From assembly GCA_903813345.2 (NCBI GenBank), contig CAIIXF020000007.1, forward strand, positions 35,990,538-36,054,537: DNA of 64,000 nucleotides, read 5' to 3'. The notes below the pieces were generated by a model that had not been told where the DNA came from, ran no database searches, and saw nothing but the letters and a program-made list of their open reading frames with translations. This stretch comes from Owenia fusiformis. Its lineage: Eukaryota; Annelida; Polychaeta; Sabellida; Oweniidae. Every line of letters starts with the position of its first letter. The first letter of the stretch is position 1. The position numbers and the translations under genes were made by a program. Shown here in pieces: positions 1-12,482 of the stretch.

Positions 1-3000
1 TTAATCAACACGGTCAGTTAACCTAGTAATAAAACTGCAATGACTCTACAAATTGTGGTCAAATTGCAAAAGTATATTACATCGCCTGGAAATACTGAAA
101 TCTCTTTCAAATAGAGCAGTTTAAGCATCTTAACTACAAATTCTGCTCACAATTACATTGAATAAATCTTAAATGTGTTGATCAGCTGCCTCATACCCAC
201 AATATCCATAGATAAACATGTATCCATGACAATGGCTTAATCAATAGCTAACAACTATGCTAATCTAGCCATAGACTGCTGTGTGGGGTAAATCAATCAG
301 GTCAATTCTGATCAATGTAGTATGTGGTAGGTAAAATTGATGCATGATCAATGTATTTTAAGTTGATTGATTGAGGTTCAAATAGGGTCATATTTTATAT
401 ATGGTCTATTTCGATGAATGCATTATTCAAAAAACTTTTATAATTGATATGTAGCCACAATGACCAACAATAGATAATACCATGGATATGCTCACTGAAG
501 AACATGCCTCATATTTTATGAAATAATTTTGAACTTTTAGAAGATAATCATGAAACTTTTTCTTTTGAGAAATAATTGTTATTTGCCAAAATCATCAACA
601 TGCCGTAGGCATAATTATAGAATATGCCTCACTTGATCAATATGTTTTGGATGTTTGGGGTTTGCTTTCCTCATAACTGGTTGTACTCTTTAATGTTTCA
701 TTTTGGCTCATAAACATTGGCACTTTTCTAAAAGTCCAATGTTTTACCCCCCCCCCTCATTTTCCAGTTGAAATATATGTCTAGTGAAACCTAGGCATAG
801 GATATTTAAAAATGTAACATACCTGGATATAATTTGAACTGTAAGTTGGGTTAACGTTGGATTGTATCGTAGAAGCAGCAATCACAACTATATCAACACT
901 CATAGAACCACCTTGTAGTATCCCTCTTAATAAAACTTTTCAAAACTTTATCCTTGCTCAACTGTGTCAGAATGTTACAGAGCAGAATTTACAGCTGTCG
1001 ATCAATGAGAATGACACAATTTAATATGTTACATACCTCAGCTTTTTCAACAAACTTAGGATAAGATCAAAAGCTTTTGTGTAATCAAACCAAACCAGAG
1101 TATGTTGAAAGTGTGGATTCTGGGTTAATTCTGTCAATCAAGTCTGAAAATCACATTGACTATTGGCTCCAGAAGGATTTTCTCGTAATCTTGCATTTAA
1201 TAGCAGGTCAATGAAGGAAGGTTTAATTCTAAAAATTAAGAATAACACAGAGCCGCATTCACATTCAAAACATTCAGAACAGAATCATTCTAGCATAAAA
1301 AAAGTTACTTATAATTTCAAATAATATTATTACTTCATATTATGTAGAATCGATAAGGCAAGGCCTTGCTAGACCTTGACATCAGTAAGAGGATGAACAA
1401 AATTTTTCTCATGTAATACAGCATTTTTGACCTATGAGCAGTCAAGGATATATAATAAGGTTTTGTTCAGATGGATACTACAAGGTGGTTCCATGGGTGT
1501 TGATTACTTCCTTTACAAAAAACGGTTTCTTAAATGAGAAGGATGCCTCTTAAGAATAAAAGATTCAGATCAATTTTTGCACATATGAAATATGACTTAA
1601 AAGTACCTCTGAGTACTGACTTTTCACTGACTGATCATTCTAATCATATTGTTACACATTCTCACATAAGTAAAACTTGATTCATTAGAAAACAAACATT
1701 CTGAAACCCCATACAAGCACTTATTATATTGCACTTAAATAAATGATAATATTTACAATCTAATTATAACAAATATTTTATAAGTCAATAATTTAAAGAT
1801 TTGTTTAATTTTCCTTCAGCAATGTTACATTGATCAGAAACTAGACCTGAGGTTCCTCAGTTTGTTTGTAGATGCATTTATAGTTGGGCAGTTTTTAATA
1901 GGGAGGTCTGAATGAGATAAAAATGGGATTGAAAAAAATGTTCATATTGAGAGGTGTTCAGATTAGGTGTTTTGGCTACTGGAGTTAATCCCTTTGCATT
2001 TGTTTGACTTCGCTTCTTATAAGAGAGCTTCGTAGTTTATAACTAGACCCTGCGCAGGGTACTGGAGTTATAGATCATACAGAGTCTTTTTTTAAAAAAA
2101 ACTGTCATAACATACCCTTTGCATTCGTTCGACTTCACTTCTTAAAAGAGAGCTTCATCTTAACTCTCAGTTTACAATAAATCTCTGATCTCACCGAGCC
2201 AATCAGAATTTGTCGTCGAAATACGGACAACTTTCTATATGGTTATTTTCTATGGCATCACCGCATAATTAATGAGCACGTATTTAGCACGCGTTCCTTG
2301 AGGAAGGGTCAGCGTGGTAGATTTGGAATGATTTATTACCCAGGCTGTCACAGGCACCAATCTTTGGGGCGGGGCTGCTAAACTGTAATATAGTCTATAC
2401 TAGGCAGAGGGCAGTTCATAACTAAACTCTGCACGCAGGGTAGTCATGACGTAATCGCCTCTCAGTACAAGATTGATTGTTGTAAAGTGAGTACATTCTG
2501 CGCTTCATATTAATCTTAGCAATATCCTGAAACTGGAGTATTTGCTCATGTCAGCATCTGATGACAATAGATATTGACATTATAAGGATTCCCATTACTG
2601 AGAGCTTCAAGGTGTGTGCCATAACAATACCACATTGCTGGCATCAAATTAAATATCAAAATTATCATTTGAAGTAATTTATAGTACTGGAATAACAGGA
2701 TAGACTTTGACAAATATATTGTGCTTCAGATTTCATGAACATGTAAATTGTTTGAATAATTTACTATTTCTAAGGTGTGCAATTAGGTGATTAGGTGCAA
2801 ACTATTCAATTCAATGTATAATTACAACTCCATCCGATGGGCTTTCAGCTAGACTAGTTGAAAGCCTATGTCCATCCACACTGATTCTGAGGGAATACCA
2901 TTTATAGCGACAGAATATGAAAGGATGAGATAGTAAGTGAAAAAGAACATGGAAGAAATTGTAAAAATAATGAGATTTCTTTTTGATGAGAAAGTGATAA

Positions 3001-3378
3001 GATAAACACAAAAAGCGCAAAAAGTGTCCTTATTAAACCAAAAAATGGCATTGGTCAGAGTAAATTACAGGAAAATGGAGATCAATGATTTCCAACTAGA
3101 CCTTACTTCATAACAGAATTAAGATCCAATCTGCTAAAATGCAATTGTTATATGTGTTCAAATTTAATTAAAAGTAAGGCTTGACCCATAAAAAACAGTG
3201 TAAATGGGAGAACCAAATTGAGAGACTCACAATTAGATCATCCAGCAAGAAAAAAGGGCAAAAAAGTTTTTGGAGCTAAATGGGTTATCATTCTTTAACA
3301 CTCTGAATGTTTTTAAGTCAAGTGGAATAGATTTGTTTCTCAACAACTTGAAGTAACTAAACCAAGTTTTGTGTATTT
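1..3378. other. No gene recognised
   Basis: AT-rich DNA. It holds a remnant of the CAGTAAAACC family (gagaggtgttcagattagg near 1949), two related cttctta(t/a)aagagagctt segments near 2010 and 2136, and ccctgcgcaggg near 2047. No supported exon was found on either strand. Confidence 0.6.
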
Positions 3379-3441
3379 ATCACAATTATATTGTAGAATC
3401 ACAATTATATTGTAGAATCACAATTATATTGTAGAATCACA
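3379..3441. repeat. 19-bp tandem repeat, about 3 copies
   Basis: The unit atcacaattatattgtaga is repeated in tandem. Confidence 0.9.
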
Positions 3442-3640
3442 CCTTTATAGAACAGTTTCACCTTTAACTCCCTAGTAATCAAGTTTTAATAAGTTCAGAT
3501 CAAATCAACTTTTTCTTGTAAACACCTCTCTAAAACAACACCATTTCTCAGATTATACTCTATTTACTCCTGCATTCTCAAAAGTGAACACCTTTAATTA
3601 CAATGAACACTTTCACAACTTCAAAGATGTTCATCATATA

Positions 3641-3796
3641 CAGTAAAACCTGTATAATCTGTATACATGTACTTTCTAATCCAAATACCTCTCAATGTGA
3701 ATTCTTTTTTGGTCACATTTTTCACATCTCTGATTGACTTTGACATCAAAATGTGAACACCTGCCAAATTAAACACTTTTGGCCTGTCCCAGTACT
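3641..3796. mobile_element. CAGTAAAACCTG MITE, right end interrupted
   Basis: Begins cagtaaaacctgtataatct, holds gaacacctgccaaatt and tttggcctgtcccagt, and is cut by a GGCCCGTAGCC MITE at 3797. Ends and TA flanks suggest the pogo/Tc1-mariner type. Confidence 0.75.
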
Positions 3797-3977
3797 CAGG
3801 CCCATAGCCAGGATTTGCCAAGGGGGGTTCACTTTTTAAAAAATTCCAGGGGGGTTCACTTTTGACTACTTTGGCCCAAAAGGGTCAAAATCAGAAGAAA
3901 AGTGCTCAGAATGGTGAAAAACTGCATGAATTTTTGGTGGGGGAGGGGGGTCAACCGAACCCCACGAACTGGGCCCG
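3797..3977. mobile_element. CAGGCCCGTAGCC MITE
   Basis: Starts caggcccatagccaggattt and ends gggcccgg; interior ggggttcacttttt and tttggcccaaaagggtc. Confidence 0.75.
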
Positions 3978-5090
3978 GTACTATTTAGATTAGTATGTAC
4001 AAGTTCATGTACTTCATACTATGTGGGTGTATAAAGGAGCCACATCTGGAATAGGATGATGTAATGAGCTGATCTGATCTAATTGATCACAAGTTTTTCC
4101 GCCTCTGAGGAATACGGCTTCATTATGTGTTTTTTGATTAGCTACTAGAAATAATAAACGAATAATTGTAAATTTAAATGAAATTATGAACCAAAATATA
4201 GTTCCCCAGTTGACTGATAATTTAATTGGTTGCATAATTCAACACTTATTTCGTATATTTTTACGTATTATTTTTTAAGTAATGCAAAATAGCAAGGAAA
4301 TCTGTTTGCGATAAAGAGAGAGTGCATCACACTGAGCAAAATTTCTAAAAACGATGAAAAACTACAAATTGTGAAACCTTTGAAAGCAAATAAGGTATGT
4401 GGTATAATCAGAAATGATAATCGATATGTGTTTATCTGTGGTATGATTCAATAGAAATGATTGGGTTATTCCTGAAGGAACATGTATTCATTTTAGGGAC
4501 AATACAAAATTTTGCAAGTATATCAATCTCAGAAAAGGTATTAACATGCAAAATGCCACCACCTGCCATTTGTTACAGATGCTGAACACCAACTGCTGAA
4601 TGCCAAACACCAACCATCAACCACTGAATACCATCCATGAAAAAGTTGGAGACTACAACAATATCTCACTACTTCTGTTGGTGACATAAAAATCATACTT
4701 GCATGAGCATTGTATTGTAAAAACATTGAGTATGACCCATGTGAAAAATTTGGAGCCAGCAATGAATGTGCAATTGGCAATGAATAAAATAAAAGACATG
4801 AAGTCAACACTCATAATTATATAGAAATTCAAGAAAATCAGATGTATGAATACCTCTTGAATGTGAACACCTAATGAACAATTTTCTCTGTCCTAATTTT
4901 GTTACACCCTATGCCAATAGTTCTGGAAGAAAGATGTTATCGCCATTGACTCACAGACATATTAAAAAAAACCTTAAACATGAACACCTACTACATCTTC
5001 GAATTCCAAGTGGTTTTGACGAGATGCACCGAGTAATATACACTGTATACACTTTTGCAAGTCCACAGATGCATTCTGATTAGGAGAGGT

Positions 5091-6663
5091 GAGTGAAAGG
5101 AGTGGGCGGGGCATGCTGAGAATACCATTCTAGGCATGGAGGATTGAGAGACTGGCCTATTGACAATCACCTATAAGAGAGATGAGTGAAAGGAGTGGGC
5201 GGGGCATGCTGAGAATACCATTCTAGGCATGGAGGATTGAGAGACTGGCCAATTGACAATCACCTTTAAGAGAGATGAGTGAAAGGAGTGGGCGGGGCAT
5301 GCTGAGAATACCATTCTAGGCATGGAGGATTGAGAGACTGGCCTATTGACAATCACCTATAAGAGAGATGAGTGAAAGGAGTGGGCGGGGCATGCTGAGA
5401 ATACCATTCTAGGCATGGAGGATTGAGAGACTGGCCTATTGACAATCACCTATAAGAGAGATGAGTGAAGGGAGGGGGTGGGGCATGCTGAGAATACCAT
5501 TCTAGGCATGGAGGATTGAGAGACTGGCCTATTGACAATCACCTATAAGAGAGATGAGTGAAGGGAGGGGGTGGGGCATGCTGAGAATACCATTCTAGGC
5601 ATGGAGGATTGAGAGACTGGCCTATTGACAATCACCTATAAGAGAGATGAGTGAAGGGAGGGGGTGGGGCATGCTGAGAATACCATTCTAGGCATGGAGG
5701 ATTGAGAGACTGGCCTATTGACAATCACCTATAAGAGAGATGAGTGAAGGGAGGGGTGGGGCATGCTGAGAATACCATTCTAGGCATGGAGGATTGAGAG
5801 ACTGGCCAATCGACAATCACCTTTAAGAGAGATGTGGAAAGGAGTGGGCGGGGCATGCTGAGAATACCATTCTAGGCATGGAGGATTGAGAGACTGGCCT
5901 ATTGACAATCACCTATAAGAGAGATGAGTGAAGGGAGGGGGTGGGGCATGCTGAGAATACCATTCTAGGCATGGAGGATTGAGAGACTGGCCTATTGACA
6001 ATCACCTATAAGAGAGATGAGTGAAGGGAGGGGTGGGGCATGCTGAGAATACCATTCTAGGCATGGAGGATTGAGAGACTGGCCAATCGACAATCACCTT
6101 TAAGAGAGATGAGTGAAAGGAGTGGGCGGGGCATGCTGAGAATACCATTCTAGGCATGGAAGATTGAGAGACTGGCCAATCGACAATCACATTTAAGAGA
6201 GATGAGTGAAGGGAGGGGGTGGGGCATGCTGAGAATACCATTCTCGGCATGGAGGATTGAGAAACTGGCCAATTGAAAATCACCTTTAAGAGAGATGAGT
6301 GAAAGGAGTGGGCGGGGCATGCTGAGAATACCATTCTAGGCATGGAGGATTGAGAGACTGGCCTATTGACAATCACCTATAAGAGAGATGAGTGAAGGGA
6401 GGGGGTGGGGCATGCTGAGAATACCATTCTAGGCATGGAGGATTGAGAGACTGGCCTATTGACAATCACCTATAAGAGAGATGAGTGAAGGGAGGGGGTG
6501 GGGCATGCTGAGAATACCATTCTCGGCATGGAGGATTGAGAAACTGGCCAATTGAAAATCACCTTTAAGAGAGATGAGTGAAAGGAGTGGGCGGGGCATG
6601 CTGAGAATACCATTCTAGGCATGGAAGATTGAGAAACTGGCAAATTGACAATCACCTTTAAGA
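5091..6663. repeat. 93-bp satellite, about 17 copies
   Basis: The unit begins gagtgaaaggagtgggcggg, contains gcatgctgagaataccattc and ends cacctataagagagat. Two variants alternate irregularly: gtgggcgggg and gggggtgggg. As 93 is divisible by 3, long spurious frames run through it on the minus strand. The GGGCGGGG variant matches the GC box bound by Sp1/KLF factors. Confidence 0.97.
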
Positions 6664-7799
6664 GAGCTCAAAACAAGAAATTAGCAAAAAGTAATACTAG
6701 AGAAAATCAATACAGACAAAGATTCTAATAGCTTCTTCTTCCACAATGCATTAAGGTGAACTTATTCAAGATCAAAGAAAATATATTTCAAGGTCACCTG
6801 GAATGGGCCGGGGCAAATCATTTTTTCCATATTGTAAAGGATTTTGACAATAACATATTCACCATGAACTTTGCCACATTTCCACAATTTTATGATTTTT
6901 GTTTTATCAATGTTAATTTCATGTTTCCAGTCATTACAGAAAGATTAAAGAGTGTTTAGTGTTCAATAGAATACTGTATAAGTGGTATTTAATCTGAGTG
7001 GTTTATTTTCCGAATGGTCAAATTTCATAATTTTCCTAATTCTAATTTTCCTAATGACAAGAAACCTCCCATTGGATAACATTATAAAGATAATATTTCC
7101 GACATTTAATTTTCCGAACCTGGAAAAAATTAGGAAATAGGCAAATTAAATGATTAGGCAAAATTACCACTTATACAGTAATCAAATAGTGTCAGAAAAT
7201 GTTAAAACGACCCAATTTGGCTGAAATGAACGAAATCATCTAGATGGTCACTGCCATCTTCGACTCCAAAGGTGTTATAATACTGAAGTTGGAGCAATTG
7301 AAACCTTGTGAATCAAGATGTGTCGCTGCTACATGTGCCAATTTCTCTAAACAAACAGGAATGTATAGGTAGCTTGCATCATTCTAAATATCACTGAAAG
7401 ACAGATCCAGGAATCCATCCTCCAAGGAGACTTGTGTTCTAATATTTTGACATAAGGGCACAAGAGCACAGTATTTTGTGTGAATTATGGACCACTTTGT
7501 GAAACACCTTGAACCAAGAACATAATGAATCAAACAAATTGGAAAGAGAGCATTATACAAAAGCTAAAAGAGTGAACCACAAGAGTTCAAGCTAAAACAG
7601 TTTCATTAGGTGCAGGTCATTATTTTCTACTTAAACCTTATCAGCAATGAGGTATAACGGAAATAAATCTTTGCTATCTTGCCCAAACATAGGCCCATAA
7701 ACCTGTCGTATATATCACCATACCTATAAGTGGCCAGCAATATACTGTTACTTTCTGACCATTAAACAGTAGGTCAGCCATGCACTAAAATATAACATA
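6664..7799. other. No gene recognised
   Basis: Unique AT-rich sequence; one short open frame (6756-6959) lacks splice support. Confidence 0.5.
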
Positions 7800-8007
7800 C
7801 AGTATCCTCCCCAGGATTTTTCCTCAGGTAGGTGCAAAACTCTCATTTTCACAATTCAGACCAAAATTGGTCAAAATATGCCAATTTTTCATAATTTTTT
7901 CATAATTTTCAAGCGGGTGCAAATGAATTTTCAGGTGGATGCAAGCCTATTTCCAAAATCCCAGGTGGGTGCTGCGCCCACTTGCTTTAATGCTGGGGAG
8001 ATCACTG
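7800..8007. mobile_element. CAGTGATCTCC-family MITE
   Basis: Opposite orientation to the 21.55-kb copy; contains ggtgggtgctgcgcccac and ends gggagatcactg. Confidence 0.8.
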
Positions 8008-8408
8008 TTTATTATGTATAAATGCTATCTTCACAGGTTTATCTTTTACTCTGCTATAATTGTTCACTTTGTGCATCAGTTCTTCAGTTTATGGCCATGT
8101 TAGTATGCAAAAACATTATGTGTACTAGATGATGGTTTAACGATGACAAGACATACTGATATACAGTTTGTAATCTCAGGTGGTAGAATGGTGTTTTTCA
8201 CTGCCAAGCTCTATCTAATAATCAGATTTTTTGATAATTTGGCTTCATGACGAACAAGATAGGAGCTAATATAGGATTTGAATTATATCCCTGAAAGATA
8301 ACTTCCTATGAGCTTCTAGTAAAACTTGCTATTTTTCCAATTAAAAACAAGATCAGCATTGTACATACACTGTATATACAAAATCTCAAGAAAATACCCT
8401 CTAGGAAA

Positions 8409-8454
8409 AATACTTGTTTGTTTGTCTGTTTGTTTGTTTGTTTGTTTGTTTGTA
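8409..8454. repeat. (TTTG)n microsatellite
   Basis: About eleven TTTG/TCTG units in a row. Confidence 0.95.
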
Positions 8455-9349
8455 CAAAACATTACAGAAAAGAAGTAAGATAAATACACAGGATATAAAA
8501 ATATAACCTCAAATGACAGAGTATAATCCATAGGAAAACAATTAATTACATGCGATTAGCGTACTTTAATCACAGGCATTACAGATGGGGCAGATAAATC
8601 ACCCCAAGATGATTATTTTGTTGCTATGACATCCATGTTTCTATAGTTACCATGACAATGGCCGCATCAATTTGCAATAATACTCCAGATATAAACTTAA
8701 TTATTGCTTTTTTCCATCAATATCAAATATGATATCTGTATACATCAAATTACTTGCAGTGAGCAATCGGAAGCAATTTTTCTTTTCTTAAATAGCTATT
8801 CCAGGAAAATCTATAACAAAAATAGCATCCAAGGTGCATCTTTGCAGGTTAAATTTTCACGATATTCTGATTCACTAAGACATCCAAAACATTGAAAATA
8901 AAATATACAACCGATTAAATCAAACAATCATTCTATTTGTCAATTGGACAATTAATCAATAATCAATTAATTACAATTAATCAATGGCCTATATAATCAA
9001 TCAATAATAGCCCAATACAATATTGCTCGATCAACAGATTCAAATAATCTATTCACGCTTGACTTGTACCAACTAAAAGAACCAATTCACGCTTGACTTG
9101 GTATTTCTATATATTCAACTTATATCATTATAACATGTTTTTACCAATACAATAAATTCCAATAATGCACTCGGAATTATATAAATAATTCATCGAGCTG
9201 AGATATAACTGTTATACCTCATTTCCTTTTCGTAATGATTTTATGTCTTCTCGGCAACTGGCAAGATGACATTCTCCAAACAAAGAGAGAACTCTATGCC
9301 TTAAAAGATTCCCTACTGAAAAAATAAAGAGAGGGCTTGGAGAAAGAAC
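8455..9349. other. No gene recognised
   Basis: AT-rich, with many ATCAATTAAT-type stretches around 8930-9010. Nothing else is supported. Confidence 0.5.
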
Positions 9350-9503
9350 AGAAAAAATCTGAACACCTCTGAATATGAACACCTTTTCTCAGTTCTTATT
9401 TATAATCTCCACCATTGTTAAAGAAACCTTGAAATGTGAACACCTACTAATCTGAACACTTTTGGCTGGTCCGAGTGGTGTTTGCATTAAACAGGTTTTA
9501 CTG
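9350..9503. mobile_element. CAGTAAAACCTG MITE
   Basis: Contains ctgaacacctctgaatatg and ends ggttttactg followed by TA; the left tip is lost. Confidence 0.7.
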
Positions 9504-11159
9504 TAGTGTACCAGATTATCCTTTGCTAGCATTGGTATGTCACGAGCCTCATTGACAAAACATTATTCTTAAGTTGTTTTGTTATTGTAACAGATCTTGA
9601 GTATAATTATAAATACTATAGAGAAATGAAAAAACTAGTTTATTTATATATCAAAGTCCAATAAAGCACATGTTATTATTAGTTAGTGAGGTAGCACCGA
9701 AAAATGTACCCGCTTCTGAACAAATTGAGATTACTTGTTTCTTATGTATTTTTATGTGATTCTTCAGAAAATTTTAGTCTGACGTGCCGTATCCGGGGCG
9801 AAAGTTGTCAAAATTGGGTTTTTGAACCTAAAAAGGAAAATTACAGGGGGTACATTATCATCATTGAATAATTCATTCAGTTGGTCTTCAATCATCATAA
9901 TAATTTTATTGAGAGTTGATGAGATCATTTTAAGGTAGTATGCAAAGTTTCAATGGTCTGCCACTTGTGGTTGCCATGGAAACCACAATTTTTGCTGAGA
10001 AAATCCTTAATTTTGGTAAAACCTGTACCTGTACATAATATAGAATGTGGATTATTTTTCAAATCAACAGGTATCAGAACATTTTAGCATTCTCAAAATT
10101 ACCAGGGCAGTTCAAACATTTATTTAAATATAAAGGATATTGCAATTAACATAACTGGGGAGTGTCAAAGACCATACAATTATATAAGTGATCAAAAGTG
10201 GGCGTCGCCCTCATCATAGTAGATGATTGCCATTCTCTAAAAATACAGAGTTTTACTTGACTTTTGAGATACATTTATAATGATGTTCTTTGGTTATACT
10301 AAATATGAAGCATTTTTGGTAAATAATGTACATGTAAGTGTTATACTTATTGCATGGGGGAGGGGGTAGATGGGGGGGGGGTAACAGAATTGGAAGAGGG
10401 CAAAGCTAATCACCCTTAAGTATAAATCTCATCTACATAGTTCTGGATTCCATGGGGTACATCTTCTGGGTCTTCTTCACATTCATCTGAATATATCGGA
10501 TATTATAATTCTGCATGATTGGTAAGTATAAAGACCATAGAATTACGCAAGTGATCAAAATTGGGCGTCACCCTTATCATAGATTCATTCTCTATAAATA
10601 CAGAGTCTAACTTGACTTTTGAGATACATTTACATTACAACTTCTTTGATTATACTTAATATCAAGCATTTCTGGTAAGTAATGCACATTAAATTGTAAT
10701 AGTTCTTGCCTGGGGGAGGATGGGGGAGAGTAGTAACAGAATAAGGAGGGGGCAGAGGTAATCGGCCTTAAGTATAAATCTCATCTGCATAGTTCTGGAT
10801 TTCATGGGGTACATCGTCTGGGTCCTCTTCATATTCATCTCAATATATGGGATATTACAATTTACAGGATTTGTCAAACACCATACAATTACATATTAAT
10901 AAATGATCAAAAGGAGTGTCGCCCTAACAATAATAGATGATTGGTTCTTTGTATAAATACAAAATTGAACTTGACTTTTGAGATACATTCATAGTTATAC
11001 TGAACTGCTGTTATTATAATTTATGTCAAGCATTTCTGGTAAATACATCTGTGTAAGTTTTATAGTTTTTATATTGGGGCAGGGGTGAATAGTAACAGAA
11101 TTAGAATGTGTAGATCTCATCTGCCTTAAGTATAAATCTCATCTTTTTAATTCTGGATT

Positions 11160-11362
11160 TCATAGAGTACATCTTCTGGAGTTTTCTGATTCATCTCCTG
11201 GTGTTGTTATATCACCAATCTCTTGTATGAGAATATCAGTCAATACCCACTGGAAAGATATGGAGTCATTTAGTTTCCATTCAAGTCCATCTGGTGGTTC
11301 ACTACGAGGATTTGCAATATGGGCCATACAGACAATAAGTGCTTTATATGGATGAGTTGGTT
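11160..11362 (-). pseudogene. Inverted copy of the transposon gene's 3' coding end (left arm)
   Basis: A minus-strand frame open for about 67 codons reads HPYKALIVCMAHIANPRSEP, PDGLEWKLNDSISFQWVL, TDILIQEIGDITTPGDES and then frameshifts. Its tail aligns with shorter pieces in the arm blocks (SDECEEDPEDVPHGIQN, YVDEIYT, stop) at about 10416-10500 and 10766-10850 on the minus strand, and on the plus strand near 12855-12935 and 13165-13245. It is therefore read as the C-terminal part of the element's gene, duplicated and inverted in the left arm. Confidence 0.5.
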
Positions 11363-11479
11363 ACAACAATCAGACAGTCCTTCATAAGACCAACTTAGGA
11401 AAATTATCTAGAGATGAGATGAGTGTGACACCCATAATGACCTTGGAAAGGCACAAATAGCAAGTACAGAAAAAGACAT

Positions 11480-12482
11480 AAAGATGACAAAAACCGCAAT
11501 CAAAGACTTTCTTGATCCATTTACAATTGAGGATGAAGGTCATCTCTACGGTGTATCATAAGGAAAATCTGTGCCAAATGATGTCGCTGCAGATCTCATC
11601 TAATTTTAGTCAAAAGGGGAAATTGCACGAAGAGATACCATCTGAGATTAGTTGAAAAAAAGATTTCATGATCTAATAAAACATATGAAATTGAAAACTA
11701 TACCAGCAAACTACAGCAGCAACAGTGACAGTAATAAAGTACTCAGAAGAAGCTTATAAGATGGTTCAAATTCATTCTGAATGAAACATCTTTGAACAGC
11801 TTCGATCTTGCTAAGGAACATAAAATTAGCCTAGAATGTCTCCTGCAGTTCCTATTGAGCCCTGTGCCTTGGGCTCTAGGAACACTGACTGGACTTCTTG
11901 CAAGAACAGAGAAACGCATCCCTATGCATGAACATGTACCAACAAGTGCCAAAGGGAAAGGACCAAAATTTGTAATAGAACCCAGCAAGAAAAAGAAAAC
12001 TTCTAAATGTATACAAATCATAAGGAAAACAAACCCCAACTATCCCAAATCATAATTCAACTTGAAAGGTAGTTTTGTTTCTGGATCTGGCGGAGACTTT
12101 TTTCAAGATTCTACAATTGCAGATTGATTAGTTTTTGTATGTGATAATTACATCAAAAATTCTATAAAGGAACCTGAAAGAGGGGAGGGACACCTTGCCC
12201 TATTTAAGGTAGAAAAACAAGAGTCCCTAAAGATTGGATTTAGTTCTTGTATGATGATGAAAACAAAAAGCAAATACAGGAAAGTGTGCTGCTGGATACT
12301 TGAGTTGGAAACAAATGAAGACTGATGTCAGTGGTATTTCCTCCAATATAGACCCTGACATATATGCAGCCTTCCTAGCACTTCACACATTCACAGATGA
12401 AGTGTCATGCAGAAGGGGCAATAGCAAAAGCACCTTTTTAAAAGGCAAAGGTGGAGCGCCATATACAGATGCACTCAACTGA
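11480..12482 (+). pseudogene. Decayed transposon-associated gene (core of the foldback element)
   Basis: Plus-strand fragments in changing frames with stops: KDFLDPFTIEDEGHLYGVS near 11500, an open stretch 11792-12052 (FDLAKEHKISLECLLQFLLS, PVPWALGTLTGLLARTEKR), and 12300-12482 (ISSNIDPDIYAAFLALHTFT, later FLKGKGGAPYTDAL). These resemble motifs I associate with uncharacterised, high-copy invertebrate proteins (NPF plus SSG segment, LSPVP(W/Y)xLxTxDG, ALHxxTGCD followed by GKGK). The canonical GCD is altered to DEVSC. Stops and frameshifts show that this copy is inactive. The family link is from memory and would need a search. Confidence 0.5.

Noticed and set aside
5171-6655. Repeated open frames with PVSQSSMPRMVFSA on the minus strand
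   Set aside because: By-product of the 93-bp satellite (31 codons per unit), without start context or conserved ends.
11743-12039. Minus-strand 98-codon frame
   Set aside because: Shadow of the plus-strand transposon gene fragment, which has the recognisable motifs.
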